This document shows, one piece after another, positions 1 through 5,909 of a stretch of DNA of 6,242 nucleotides. Position 1 is the stretch's first letter, and each line of letters opens with the position of its first letter. This stretch comes from Nitrospinota bacterium (GTDB taxonomy: Bacteria; JAUXIQ01): assembly GCA_030620925.1 (NCBI GenBank), contig JAUXIQ010000126.1, positions 1-6,242 of the forward strand, in the 5' to 3' direction. Below the pieces are notes generated by a model, which worked only from the letters and a program-made list of their open reading frames with translations, was not told the origin of the DNA and ran no database searches. Both the position numbers and the translations under genes were made by a program.

Positions 1-45
1 ATCCTCTCCAATCCCGAAATTCGGGCCCTTTACCTCGGCGGATAA
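1..45 (+). CDS. livF: C-terminal tail of a branched-chain amino acid ABC transporter ATPase (partial)
   Basis: The first frame reads ILSNPEIRALYLGG and stops at TAA 43-45. The ending 'NP-x-(V/I)R-x-x-YLGG' is the usual last stretch of LivF, the second ATP-binding subunit of LIV-type amino acid importers; LivG proteins end in a related way, so LivG is the alternative. Only 14 codons are present and no Walker or signature motif is visible, so the call rests on this tail plus the livH and livM genes that follow on the same strand. As a cytoplasmic ATPase it would power the LivH/LivM channel. The inverted repeat at 13-25 (CCCGAA, A, TTCGGG) lies inside these codons and is not a separate element. 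There is no overlap with livH: a 324-base non-coding gap intervenes, which is unusual for this operon type. Confidence 0.68.
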   Translation: MLSNPEIRALYLGG

Positions 46-115
46 ACCAAAAACCCTTATCATGTTTGGTAGAAAGTATTACTTAGTGGGAGCGCCTTCC
101 AAGATAAAGAAAATC

Positions 116-137
116 GGGGCACGGCAAGCAGTGCCCC
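116..137. repeat. Intergenic hairpin, 7-bp GC-rich stem
   Basis: GGGGCAC at 116-122 is the exact reverse complement of GTGCCCC at 131-137, with an 8-base loop. It is followed by CTACAAAAAATTG and not by a T run, so it is unlikely to be a standard terminator read on the plus strand. Palindromes of this style are common as dispersed intergenic units in some bacterial genomes; only one copy lies in this window. Confidence 0.6.
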
Positions 138-170
138 TACAAAAAATTGTCTATTAGAGCGGCTGTCATC

Positions 171-193
171 TCCTCCCCCGTGAGGGGGGAGGA
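171..193. repeat. Intergenic hairpin, 9-bp perfect stem
   Basis: TCCTCCCCC (171-179) pairs perfectly with GGGGGAGGA (185-193) across a 5-base loop, GTGAG. The following bases, TTTAAGGTGGGGGTGA, have no T run. The look is that of a dispersed palindromic intergenic unit and not of a regulatory operator. Such a stable RNA stem between liv genes could still protect or separate transcript segments. Confidence 0.6.
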
Positions 194-238
194 TTTAAGG
201 TGGGGGTGATCAGAATATTTGAGACACCCTCTCTCAAT

Positions 239-282
239 CCCTCCAGCGGAATGCCCCGCGGCAGGCGGGATCAAGGGAGGGA
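239..282. repeat. 44-base palindromic intergenic repeat, copy 1
   Basis: The unit starts CCCTCCAGCGGAA and ends AAGGGAGGGA. It matches the unit at 2552-2595 at 40 of 44 positions in the same orientation. It is itself an imperfect palindrome: the outer CCCTCC pairs with GGAGGG, and an inner CCCGC pairs with GCGGG around a small loop. This copy lies about 90 bases upstream of livH. It resembles REP-like or miniature palindromic elements; no open frame or target-site duplication was seen. Confidence 0.78.
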
Positions 283-348
283 TAATAAAAGGTGAACAGC
301 CTGATTTATTGATTGAATCGATGTTCTTGTATTCTAATTGACATTTTC

Positions 349-365
349 GGTTCAGTAAGGTTCAG
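349..365 (+). repeat. Tandem GGTTCAG direct repeat over the livH ribosome binding region
   Basis: GGTTCAG at 349-355 is repeated at 359-365 with TAA between, a 10-base period. The likely Shine-Dalgarno of livH (AAGG, 357-360, nine bases before the ATG) spans the junction of the two copies. A one-helical-turn direct repeat at this spot could be a regulator site or a by-product of local duplication. Chance cannot be excluded for a 7-base repeat. Confidence 0.5.
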
Positions 366-369
366 GGCA

Positions 370-1236
370 ATGGCGCAACTGCTGGTAAAAGGTAGAGTTC
401 TGGGCAGTATAATAGTCCTGGGGGCCATAGGGCTCTCCCTGGTCTACGGCATCCTGAAATTCGCCAACTTCTCCCACGGCGACCTGATAGCCCTGGGGGC
501 TTATCTGGCCTTCTTCTTTAAGTTCGCTCTGGGGCTGCCACTGCTGCCCGCCGCCGCGGCGGCGGTGGCTGCCACGGCGGCGGCCGCTCTGCTCATAGAC
601 AAAATTCTTTATCGCCCCCTGAGGCGCACGAGAAGCCCGGTAATACTTCTCATATCCTCCGTGGGCGTGGCGCTCATCCTGAGGAACCTCATCCGCCTGT
701 TCTGGGGTCCGCAGATACGCTACTACAGCCGAGAGATACAGATAGCGCTGACGCTTCCGGGCGGCGTAAAGATAAAGCCGGACCAGATATTGATACTGGC
801 GGTGGCCGCGGCGCTGGTAGTGGGCGTGCATCTGTTCCTCACCAGGACTCGTACCGGTGTGGCCATGCGCGCCGCCTCGGATAACCTGGAGCTGGCCCTG
901 GTTACCGGCATAGACATAAACAGAGTGGTGCTGTGGACCTGGCTTATGGGTGTATCCCTGGCCGCGGTGGGCGGCGTGCTGCTGGGAATCGACGTGCAGC
1001 TCCGGCCGGTCATGGGCTGGAACCTGCTCCTGCCCATCTTCGCCGCCACCATCCTGGGGGGTATCGGCAGCCCTTACGGCGCCATGGCCGGGGGCATGAT
1101 AATGGGTATTGCTCAGGAGCTCTCCACGGCTTTCCTATCCACTGCGTATAAACCGGCCTTCGCTTTTCTCATAATGCTGGTGGTGCTCCTGTTCAGGCCT
1201 TCGGGCATTTTCGGGGTGAGCAGCAAATGGAACTGA
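370..1236 (+). CDS. livH: Branched-chain amino acid ABC transporter permease LivH
   Basis: This is one of the two inner-membrane permeases of a LIV-type importer that takes up leucine, isoleucine and valine (and sometimes other small molecules) with LivM, two ATPases and a binding protein. The protein is 288 residues, normal for LivH, and mostly hydrophobic with about eight membrane segments. Family hallmarks: YGILKFANFSHGDLIALGAY at residues 26-45, the cytoplasmic coupling loop GVAMRAASDNLELALVTGID near 163-182, GGIGSPYGAMAGG at 230-242 and the ending LFRPSGIFG. An Ala-rich stretch (60-73) is encoded by a GC-rich run. The frame is open from a TTG at 313, but ATG 370 is preferred: AAGG lies nine bases upstream and the family's N-terminus aligns from here, while the 19 extra residues look unrelated. 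The end overlaps livM by 10 bases, so the two are surely cotranscribed. Confidence 0.95.
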   Translation: MAQLLVKGRVLGSIIVLGAIGLSLVYGILKFANFSHGDLIALGAYLAFFFKFALGLPLLPAAAAAVAATAAAALLIDKILYRPLRRTRSPVILLISSVGVALILRNLIRLFWGPQIRYYSREIQIALTLPGGVKIKPDQILILAVAAALVVGVHLFLTRTRTGVAMRAASDNLELALVTGIDINRVVLWTWLMGVSLAAVGGVLLGIDVQLRPVMGWNLLLPIFAATILGGIGSPYGAMAGGMIMGIAQELSTAFLSTAYKPAFAFLIMLVVLLFRPSGIFGVSSKWN

Positions 1237-2171
1237 CGGGGATACTGGCTTACACGACATTCTTCGCCATAACCGCGGGTATCTACGCCCTCCTCTGTCT
1301 GGGGCTCAACGTGCAGTGGGGGAACACCGGCCTGTTCAATATCGGTGTCGCCGGCTTTTTCGCAATCGGGGCCTATACCTCGGCCATCCTCACCAAAATT
1401 CCAGCGGCTGAGCATCTGGGCGGCCTGGGGATGCCATTTCTGCTGGGTTTGGCGGGTGCGGGGGCCGTATCCGGGTTCATAGCCTTTCTGCTGGCGTTCC
1501 CCACCCTGCGCCTCAAGGAGGACTACCTGGCCATCGCCACCATAGGCATCGCCGAGTCCATCCGCCTGGTGTTCAACAACGAAGACTGGCTCTCCAACGG
1601 CACCCGGGGCATACGGGCCATCCCCCAGCCCCTGCACGAAGCCATCGGCTTCGACTACAACTACTTTTACCTGGTGGTGGTCTTCCTGACGGTGTTGCTG
1701 GTATATCTCGCCCTGGAACGCGCCCTCAAATCACCATGGGGCAGAGTGCTCAGGGCCATCCGGGAGGACGAGGTGGTGGCCGCCGCCGCCGGCAAGAACG
1801 TTTTCAATTTCAAGATGCAGTCACTGGTACTGGGGTCGGTCATCATGGGTATGGCCGGCGCCCTCTACGCTCATCAGATAAAGTTCATAAGCCCCGAAGC
1901 CTTCGAACCCTGGCAGGCAACCTTCATCGTGTGGGTGATGCTCATCGTCGGCGGAAGCGGAAACAACCGGGGCGCCGTCCTGGGCGCATTCGTGGTGTGG
2001 GGCGTGTGGACGGGTACTGAGTTCATCACAGATCTCTTACCCGCCGCACTGCAGGCGCGGGCGGGCGCCCTGAGGGTCATAATAATCGGGGTGCTCCTGG
2101 AAGTGATACTGCTGTGGCGGCCTGGGGGCATACTCGGCCGGCGCGCATCACCCGGGCAAGAAAACGAATAA
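1227..2171 (+). CDS. livM: Branched-chain amino acid ABC transporter permease LivM
   Basis: This is the second transmembrane subunit of the LIV-type importer, forming a heterodimeric channel with LivH in the cytoplasmic membrane. It has 314 residues, typical of LivM. Hallmarks are GLNVQWGNTGLFNIGVAGFF at residues 26-45, FPTLRLKEDYLAIATIGIAE (91-110), the coupling loop GRVLRAIREDEVVAAAAGKN (172-191), a conserved VGGSGNNRGAVLGA segment (241-254) and the ending LLWRPGGILG. The ATG at 1227 lies inside the last codons of livH (10-base overlap, shifted frame), with a GGGGTGAG ribosome site just before it; this is translational coupling. No truncation or frameshift is seen. A short charged tail (RRASPGQENE) follows the last membrane segment. 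Which amino acid or related substrate is moved cannot be told from the permeases alone. Confidence 0.95.
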   Translation: MELTGILAYTTFFAITAGIYALLCLGLNVQWGNTGLFNIGVAGFFAIGAYTSAILTKIPAAEHLGGLGMPFLLGLAGAGAVSGFIAFLLAFPTLRLKEDYLAIATIGIAESIRLVFNNEDWLSNGTRGIRAIPQPLHEAIGFDYNYFYLVVVFLTVLLVYLALERALKSPWGRVLRAIREDEVVAAAAGKNVFNFKMQSLVLGSVIMGMAGALYAHQIKFISPEAFEPWQATFIVWVMLIVGGSGNNRGAVLGAFVVWGVWTGTEFITDLLPAALQARAGALRVIIIGVLLEVILLWRPGGILGRRASPGQENE

Positions 2172-2180
2172 AATGCTTTA

Positions 2181-2206
2181 CCGCTGAGAAATCAGCAGTC
2201 TTTTTC
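2181..2206 (+). terminator. Possible weak intrinsic terminator after livM
   Basis: GCTGA (2183-2187), a GAAA tetraloop and TCAGC (2192-2196) form a 5-bp hairpin. It is followed after four bases by TTTTT (2201-2205), ten bases past the livM stop. The stem is short and the T run modest, so termination would be partial at best. The position is right for ending the liv transcript before the separate hicB promoter. Confidence 0.32.
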
Positions 2207-2208
2207 AA

Positions 2209-2235
2209 TTGCAAAGCGGTTTTATGGAGTATAAT
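2209..2235 (+). promoter_or_regulatory. Putative sigma-70-type promoter of the hicB-like gene
   Basis: A perfect TATAAT lies at 2230-2235. The best -35 match is TTGCAA (2209-2214), four of six consensus bases, but its 15-base spacing is short. Transcription would begin near 2241-2243, leaving an untranslated leader of about 47 bases. The stretch is AT-rich compared with the GC-rich genes around it. Confidence 0.5.
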
Positions 2236-2239
2236 TTTA

Positions 2240-2253
2240 AGATAGCGCTATCT
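2240..2253. promoter_or_regulatory. Perfect 14-bp palindrome at the hicB transcription start, candidate operator
   Basis: AGATAGCGCTATCT is an exact palindrome located four bases after the TATAAT box, so it would cover the transcription start. Toxin-antitoxin genes are commonly autoregulated from palindromes in this position. The palindrome is certain; the operator role is inferred. The short HicB here seems to lack its own DNA-binding domain, so the binding protein is unknown. Confidence 0.5.
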
Positions 2254-2289
2254 ATTCCAAGCGTTTTTCTTGAATGTAAGGAGCCCGTA

Positions 2290-2496
2290 ATGGAAGGCAC
2301 ATTTACTGCCGTGTTTCAAAAGGTCGACGATTGGTACGTAGGGTACGTGGAAGAACTGCCGGGCGCAAATACTCAGGGGAAAACCCTTGAAGAGGCACGT
2401 GAGAATCTCCATGAAGCGATACAGCTGGTTATAAAATCCAACAGAGAATTAACTGAGAAAGAATTGTCCGGCAAAGATATTATTCGCACGGAGTGA
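2290..2496 (+). CDS. hicB: HicB family antitoxin-like protein, no adjacent HicA
   Basis: A 68-residue protein with the HicB/UPF0150 fold signature: MEGTFTAVFQKVDDWYVGYV, then EELPGANTQGKTLEEARENL and HEAIQLVI. In the family this partly RNase H-like domain binds and neutralises the mRNA-cleaving toxin HicA. The common C-terminal ribbon-helix-helix or helix-turn-helix DNA-binding part is absent; the protein ends soon after the fold with NRELTEKELSGKDIIRTE. The start is ATG 2290, with a strong AAGGAG (2278-2283) six bases before it; the frame is open further up, but that part lacks family similarity. No HicA-like frame is visible in the 118 bases before or the 196 bases after. It may be a solitary antitoxin, a relic of a pair, or a HicB-fold protein with another job. 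The family call is firm, the role is not. Confidence 0.85.
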   Translation: MEGTFTAVFQKVDDWYVGYVEELPGANTQGKTLEEARENLHEAIQLVIKSNRELTEKELSGKDIIRTE

Positions 2497-2551
2497 AGAA
2501 TCTCGCCTACCCGTGCAAATCCTGCGTTCTTTTATCAACCTCTCCTTCATC

Positions 2552-2595
2552 CCCTCCAGCGGAACGCCCCGCGGAAGGCGGGGTCGAGGGAGGGA
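2552..2595. repeat. 44-base palindromic intergenic repeat, copy 2
   Basis: This copy matches the unit at 239-282 at 40 of 44 positions, same orientation. Its inner stem is better than in copy 1: CCCCGC pairs with GCGGGG around a GGAAG loop, and the outer CCCTCC/GGAGGG arms are kept. It sits between the convergent hicB-like and metalloprotease genes, about 55 bases after the hicB stop. A strong hairpin there could slow transcription from either side, but no T run follows on either strand. Confidence 0.78.
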
Positions 2596-2692
2596 GACTC
2601 TAGTAACCTGTGAAATCCTGAATCGTTATGGGGCACACAAAATTGCGGACAACATAAGCTGTTAATAGGCGCGCGACCGCCCTCGAACGGGG

Positions 2693-5632
2693 CTAGAGGC
2701 CCAGGAGGATGCCCACCGCCCTGAAGGCATCACGCAGTGTCACCTCGTTGTTTTCATCCAGGTCCTGAGTGCAGCGCTGTTCCTCGGTCTGGGGCTGTGG
2801 ATCGAGGTGGAAGCCTATACGAAACAGGTCGATGATGTCCGCTATTTCCACGGAGCCGTCCCCATCGGCGTCTCCCTTCAGACACTGAAAAATCTCCACC
2901 GTTGACGCCACGGAGGGATCGCTGGCTAAGGAAGCGGTGATGGTTTCCCCTGCCCCCGCCCCCAGGCGAAAGAGGCTCCGGTCGGTAAAGGCGCCGACGG
3001 AGGCTTGATTCTCAGGGGTCTCCGCCGTGCGGTAGATGCCTGTCCCCCCTCCAGTTTCGTTGAGGTGCAGATATATTCCCCGGGAGTCCGTGTTGCTGCT
3101 TTTTATATGGACCAGGACCGAATTAACAGCCGGGTCGCCGCCCGTTCCTTCGAGCTGAACGTAGAGCATGGAATCGGCGGCTAAGGAGGAGACGGCGGCC
3201 TCGTAGGCGGAGTCTTTGAACGAAATGGCCGATGGAGAGAACGACCGATCCAACGGGAAAGACATCTTGGGGACGATATTAACCGTTCCCTTCCGGGTTC
3301 CTGCGTCGGCTTTATTGCCTTTGAAAAAGTTATGGGGGGCGTTAACCTGGTTTTTGAATGCGTATATACCCCATCCGGCAGGATGGTTCAAAAAATTGTT
3401 CCCGACAATTATCGGGTTCAGCTTGCCCACCCTGTCTTGCATGGACAGGCCGATTTTGTCGTTACCTTCGAAGCTGTTGCCGATGATCCTGGGAACGGCG
3501 CTGTTACCGCAAACCACGCCCCAATCATTATCGGTAATGAGGTTGCCGGTTATCCGCGGCCTGGAGTTCTCCCAGCAGGAGACGCCGGTGAGGTTTCCGG
3601 TGAAGGTGTTTCCTTTAATTAACGGGGAAGAGTCGCCGAAAGATGTAACCCCGGTCTCGGAAAAGTTTCTGAAAGTCGATGCCGAAAGGGTGGGTGAGGC
3701 CGATGATAAGGTAATACCCCTGGTGCCGTTTTCCAGGACCGCATGAGATATTACCGACCGGTCGTCCGCATCTTCCGCAAACCGGATGGAGCCCCACTCT
3801 CCGGGGACCGCTCTTCCAGCGGAAGTGATGAGCACGGGATTTTTCTCGCCGCCCTGAATTTTCAGCAACCCTGAAACGATAATGTTCACCTGATCCGAAT
3901 CGGCTGCCTTCTTAAACCTCACCACAGCCCCTTCGGTGATGGTCAACGAGAGGTGGTTCTCTATGAAGAGGTCGCTGGTTATATAGTAGGGGTTCCCCGC
4001 AGCATCCCACACCGTATGACCGTCCAGTATAACCGCCGCGTTGGTGCCCCAGGGGTTGTCGATTACCGTGGGGTTGAACTGCAAGGGGGTGTAGCCGCTG
4101 TCGCTCTCGTTTTTCACGGTGAGCCTGTGTATTTCGCCGGTGACTATGGGGGCGGCAAAGCGCAGCCGGACGGTAACACCGTCCTTCAGCCGCGTTGCCG
4201 CAGCGGGGTGCACCGGTTTGCCGTGCCTGATGGAAGACAACGTGTAATTGTCGGCTGCCGGGGCGGCGTTAACCGGCCTGTTGTATTCAACGTCCAGAGT
4301 CTTGTAATCCACCAGTAAAACGGACTTTACGTGGAACCCCAGAGACAGGTTGAAGGTCATCCTTTCGCCGGGAGGGGAGATGTCCGCCACCGAAACGCCA
4401 GTGGCCTCTCCGGCGTCGTTGTTGCTGTCCACCAGAGCGCTGTCGGCGAAAGAACCGCCCTCGGAGAAAGGGTCTCCGGCGTCGCCTCTGTTGTGGGCAA
4501 TGTCCAGGTCTACGAAACCGTCGGCGGCCTCCAGGTCTATATACTTGTGTCCTTCGTCGGTGTTGACTTCATTACAGACCCACCTGTTGTTCTTGCAGCC
4601 GGAATCGACGATGGTCTGCAGCCGCCCCACCTCTTCGTCGACGTGCCAGATGAGCAGTCCCTCGCCGGGCAGTGACCGGTCCCATGAGGTCTGGCGTCGG
4701 TATTCCAGCAGGAAGTATTCCGCCGAATCGGGATAGCCGCGGGCTTTCACCTTGACCACCTGGTTCCCCTCCGAGGCGGGAGGAAGCTGGAAGCCGATCC
4801 GATCCGAAGACTGGAGGGTCACCGAAGCCCAGCCCAGAAATATTTTCGACCAGGCAGTGGGTTCGGCTGGCATGGCTCCGTTGCCGCCCCAGCATCCGCT
4901 GCCCATGAGGCCCCAGCCGCCGATGCCGGATGAGGAGCCGTCCACATCGTAGAGGTCGGGCAGGCCCAGCTCGTGACCGATCTGATGTGCTATTACCCCC
5001 ACGATGCCGCTCCCCGCAGCTTTTTCCTTTTCGGGAACCACCATGCCTCCCAGCACCTCAACGCCATCCACCTTTATGGTGGGAAAACCCACCCGCTGCG
5101 ACCAGATTTCCGGTCCGTCGCCTTTCCCAAGGGATTCCTCACCCACACCGGCGTGGATAATCATCAACGCGTCGAATTTAGAGAAGTCGATGCTTCTATC
5201 CGCGGCCCGCACGGCATCCATGACCAACGCCCGGGCTCCGCCGCGTTTCTCATCCCCGTAATGGCTCAGTGGCCGGTTCATGGTGTAGGCGCCGTCGGAG
5301 ACTGTGAAGTTCAGTTTGAGCATCCCCTCGGAAACGTCCCGGTAATAGTCCGTCACGGTGTTCAAGACGGACTTAAAGAAGGATTTGGTGCTGCCGGTTT
5401 CAAAGGAGACGTCAGAGAACTGCACGCCGAGGACGATGACGTTCAGTTTTCCACTACTGCCTCTTCCCGCAGAGGCGCCGGGGGGCGGCCCGGGCTTACG
5501 GATGGAGCGGCCGCCTGCGACGGAATGCTCACCGGTGGGCCCCCCTGCCCAGGGCGCGGGAGGTACCCCCCACGAGAGGCCGGGGAGCAGGATCGCAAGC
5601 AGAACAGCCACCACCAGACCCGCCGATCGCAT
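2693..5632 (-). CDS. Secreted M6-type metalloprotease-like protein with beta-helix and dockerin-like C-terminus; catalytic Glu replaced by Gln
   Basis: 979 residues. A signal peptide (1 to about 22, likely cut after SWG) indicates export. Residues about 62-430 match M6 peptidases (immune inhibitor A-like): DYYRDVSEGMLKL (95-107), VIAHQIGHELGLPDLYD (213-229), WGLMGSGCWGG (240-250, Met-turn), SKIFLGW, EYFLLEYR and LPGEGLLIWHVDE. In the zinc motif HExxHxxGxxD the Glu is Q217 (codon CAG); H216, H220 and D226 remain, so metal may bind while peptidase activity is doubtful. About 433-507 looks Ig-like (SbsA type); 528-770 is a right-handed beta-helix opening with the usual TVWDAAGNPYYIT...LTITEGAVVRF pattern, then GN-F repeats; 795-912 is a beta-sandwich with ETGGGTGIY; 919-979 is dockerin-like with two calcium loops (D920-D931, D957-D968), probably stapled by C917 and C954. 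The start ATG 5632 has AGGAG six bases before it. A substrate-binding or surface role is an alternative to proteolysis. Confidence 0.9.
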   Translation of the reverse strand: MRSAGLVVAVLLAILLPGLSWGVPPAPWAGGPTGEHSVAGGRSIRKPGPPPGASAGRGSSGKLNVIVLGVQFSDVSFETGSTKSFFKSVLNTVTDYYRDVSEGMLKLNFTVSDGAYTMNRPLSHYGDEKRGGARALVMDAVRAADRSIDFSKFDALMIIHAGVGEESLGKGDGPEIWSQRVGFPTIKVDGVEVLGGMVVPEKEKAAGSGIVGVIAHQIGHELGLPDLYDVDGSSSGIGGWGLMGSGCWGGNGAMPAEPTAWSKIFLGWASVTLQSSDRIGFQLPPASEGNQVVKVKARGYPDSAEYFLLEYRRQTSWDRSLPGEGLLIWHVDEEVGRLQTIVDSGCKNNRWVCNEVNTDEGHKYIDLEAADGFVDLDIAHNRGDAGDPFSEGGSFADSALVDSNNDAGEATGVSVADISPPGERMTFNLSLGFHVKSVLLVDYKTLDVEYNRPVNAAPAADNYTLSSIRHGKPVHPAAATRLKDGVTVRLRFAAPIVTGEIHRLTVKNESDSGYTPLQFNPTVIDNPWGTNAAVILDGHTVWDAAGNPYYITSDLFIENHLSLTITEGAVVRFKKAADSDQVNIIVSGLLKIQGGEKNPVLITSAGRAVPGEWGSIRFAEDADDRSVISHAVLENGTRGITLSSASPTLSASTFRNFSETGVTSFGDSSPLIKGNTFTGNLTGVSCWENSRPRITGNLITDNDWGVVCGNSAVPRIIGNSFEGNDKIGLSMQDRVGKLNPIIVGNNFLNHPAGWGIYAFKNQVNAPHNFFKGNKADAGTRKGTVNIVPKMSFPLDRSFSPSAISFKDSAYEAAVSSLAADSMLYVQLEGTGGDPAVNSVLVHIKSSNTDSRGIYLHLNETGGGTGIYRTAETPENQASVGAFTDRSLFRLGAGAGETITASLASDPSVASTVEIFQCLKGDADGDGSVEIADIIDLFRIGFHLDPQPQTEEQRCTQDLDENNEVTLRDAFRAVGILLGL

Positions 5633-5909
5633 AAGTTTCTCCTACGGACGTAACAGTGCGAGGAGTTAAATCAACATTTTACATGATTAGAAAAAAATAG
5701 GTTTTGAAATTGACGGGCCATTCTACCATTAAATCCATCTGGTGGGAAATCCTTTTGAAGACCTATGATTATAAGGGGAGTTGGAGCTTAATCATCGCCA
5801 CAGTCGTATTTTATCAAGCAGAAACTACTCATGGGGCGAAGCGGAATATCGGTGTGCGGGTAATTATAGAAAAATGTTATGCATCATGTTAGGGTTCTAA
5901 GAAAAGCCC
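5633..5909. other. AT-rich intergenic region upstream of the metalloprotease gene
   Basis: This stretch is clearly more AT-rich than the flanking genes. The minus-strand ribosome site AGGAG (5639-5643) serves the metalloprotease gene, and a -10-like TAAAAT on the minus strand (5676-5681) could be its promoter, though no matching -35 is seen. A 62-codon frame on the plus strand from TTG 5704 has no recognisable similarity and no ribosome site, so I do not call it. Otherwise I see nothing assignable here; the right part may include the junction of an insertion element. Confidence 0.5.

Larger units (their letters stand above)
46..369. other. Long intergenic gap inside the liv locus, rich in inverted repeats
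   Basis: No open frame of useful length is seen. The gap contains four separate inverted repeats: ACCAAA/TTTGGT (46-51 and 65-70), GGGGCAC/GTGCCCC (116-122 and 131-137), TCCTCCCCC/GGGGGAGGA (171-179 and 185-193), and the long palindromic repeat at 239-282. None is followed by a clear run of T, so none is a textbook intrinsic terminator. A weak promoter-like pair before livH (TTGATT 309-314, TCTAAT 333-338, 18-base spacing) is possible but not convincing. The gap may separate transcription of livH-livM from the ATPase gene, or the repeats may simply have accumulated between cotranscribed genes. Confidence 0.7.

Noticed and set aside
13-25. CCCGAA-A-TTCGGG inverted repeat as a terminator
   Set aside because: It lies within the last codons of the ATPase gene, before the stop, and has no T run.
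352-1637. Minus-strand open frames opposite livH and livM
   Set aside because: They mirror the codon pattern of two strongly recognised permease genes and resemble no known protein.
2172-2289. A hicA toxin gene upstream of hicB
   Set aside because: The interval holds only promoter-like sequence, the palindrome and a short hairpin; no frame resembles HicA. The 196 bases after hicB are likewise empty.
2678-2692. Small GCCC/GGGC inverted repeat just past the metalloprotease stop, as a terminator
   Set aside because: The stem is only four pairs, with a seven-base loop and no T run on the minus strand.
3216-3746. 176-codon open frame on the plus strand within the metalloprotease gene
   Set aside because: It is opposite a well-supported 979-codon gene with clear domains, has no recognisable similarity or ribosome site, and is an expected shadow in GC-rich DNA. 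The same holds for the other plus-strand frames between 3332 and 5669.
5704-5892. 62-codon plus-strand frame from TTG
   Set aside because: It has no ribosome site, no recognisable domain and a TTG start in AT-rich DNA. It is most likely a chance frame, though a decayed gene cannot be excluded.
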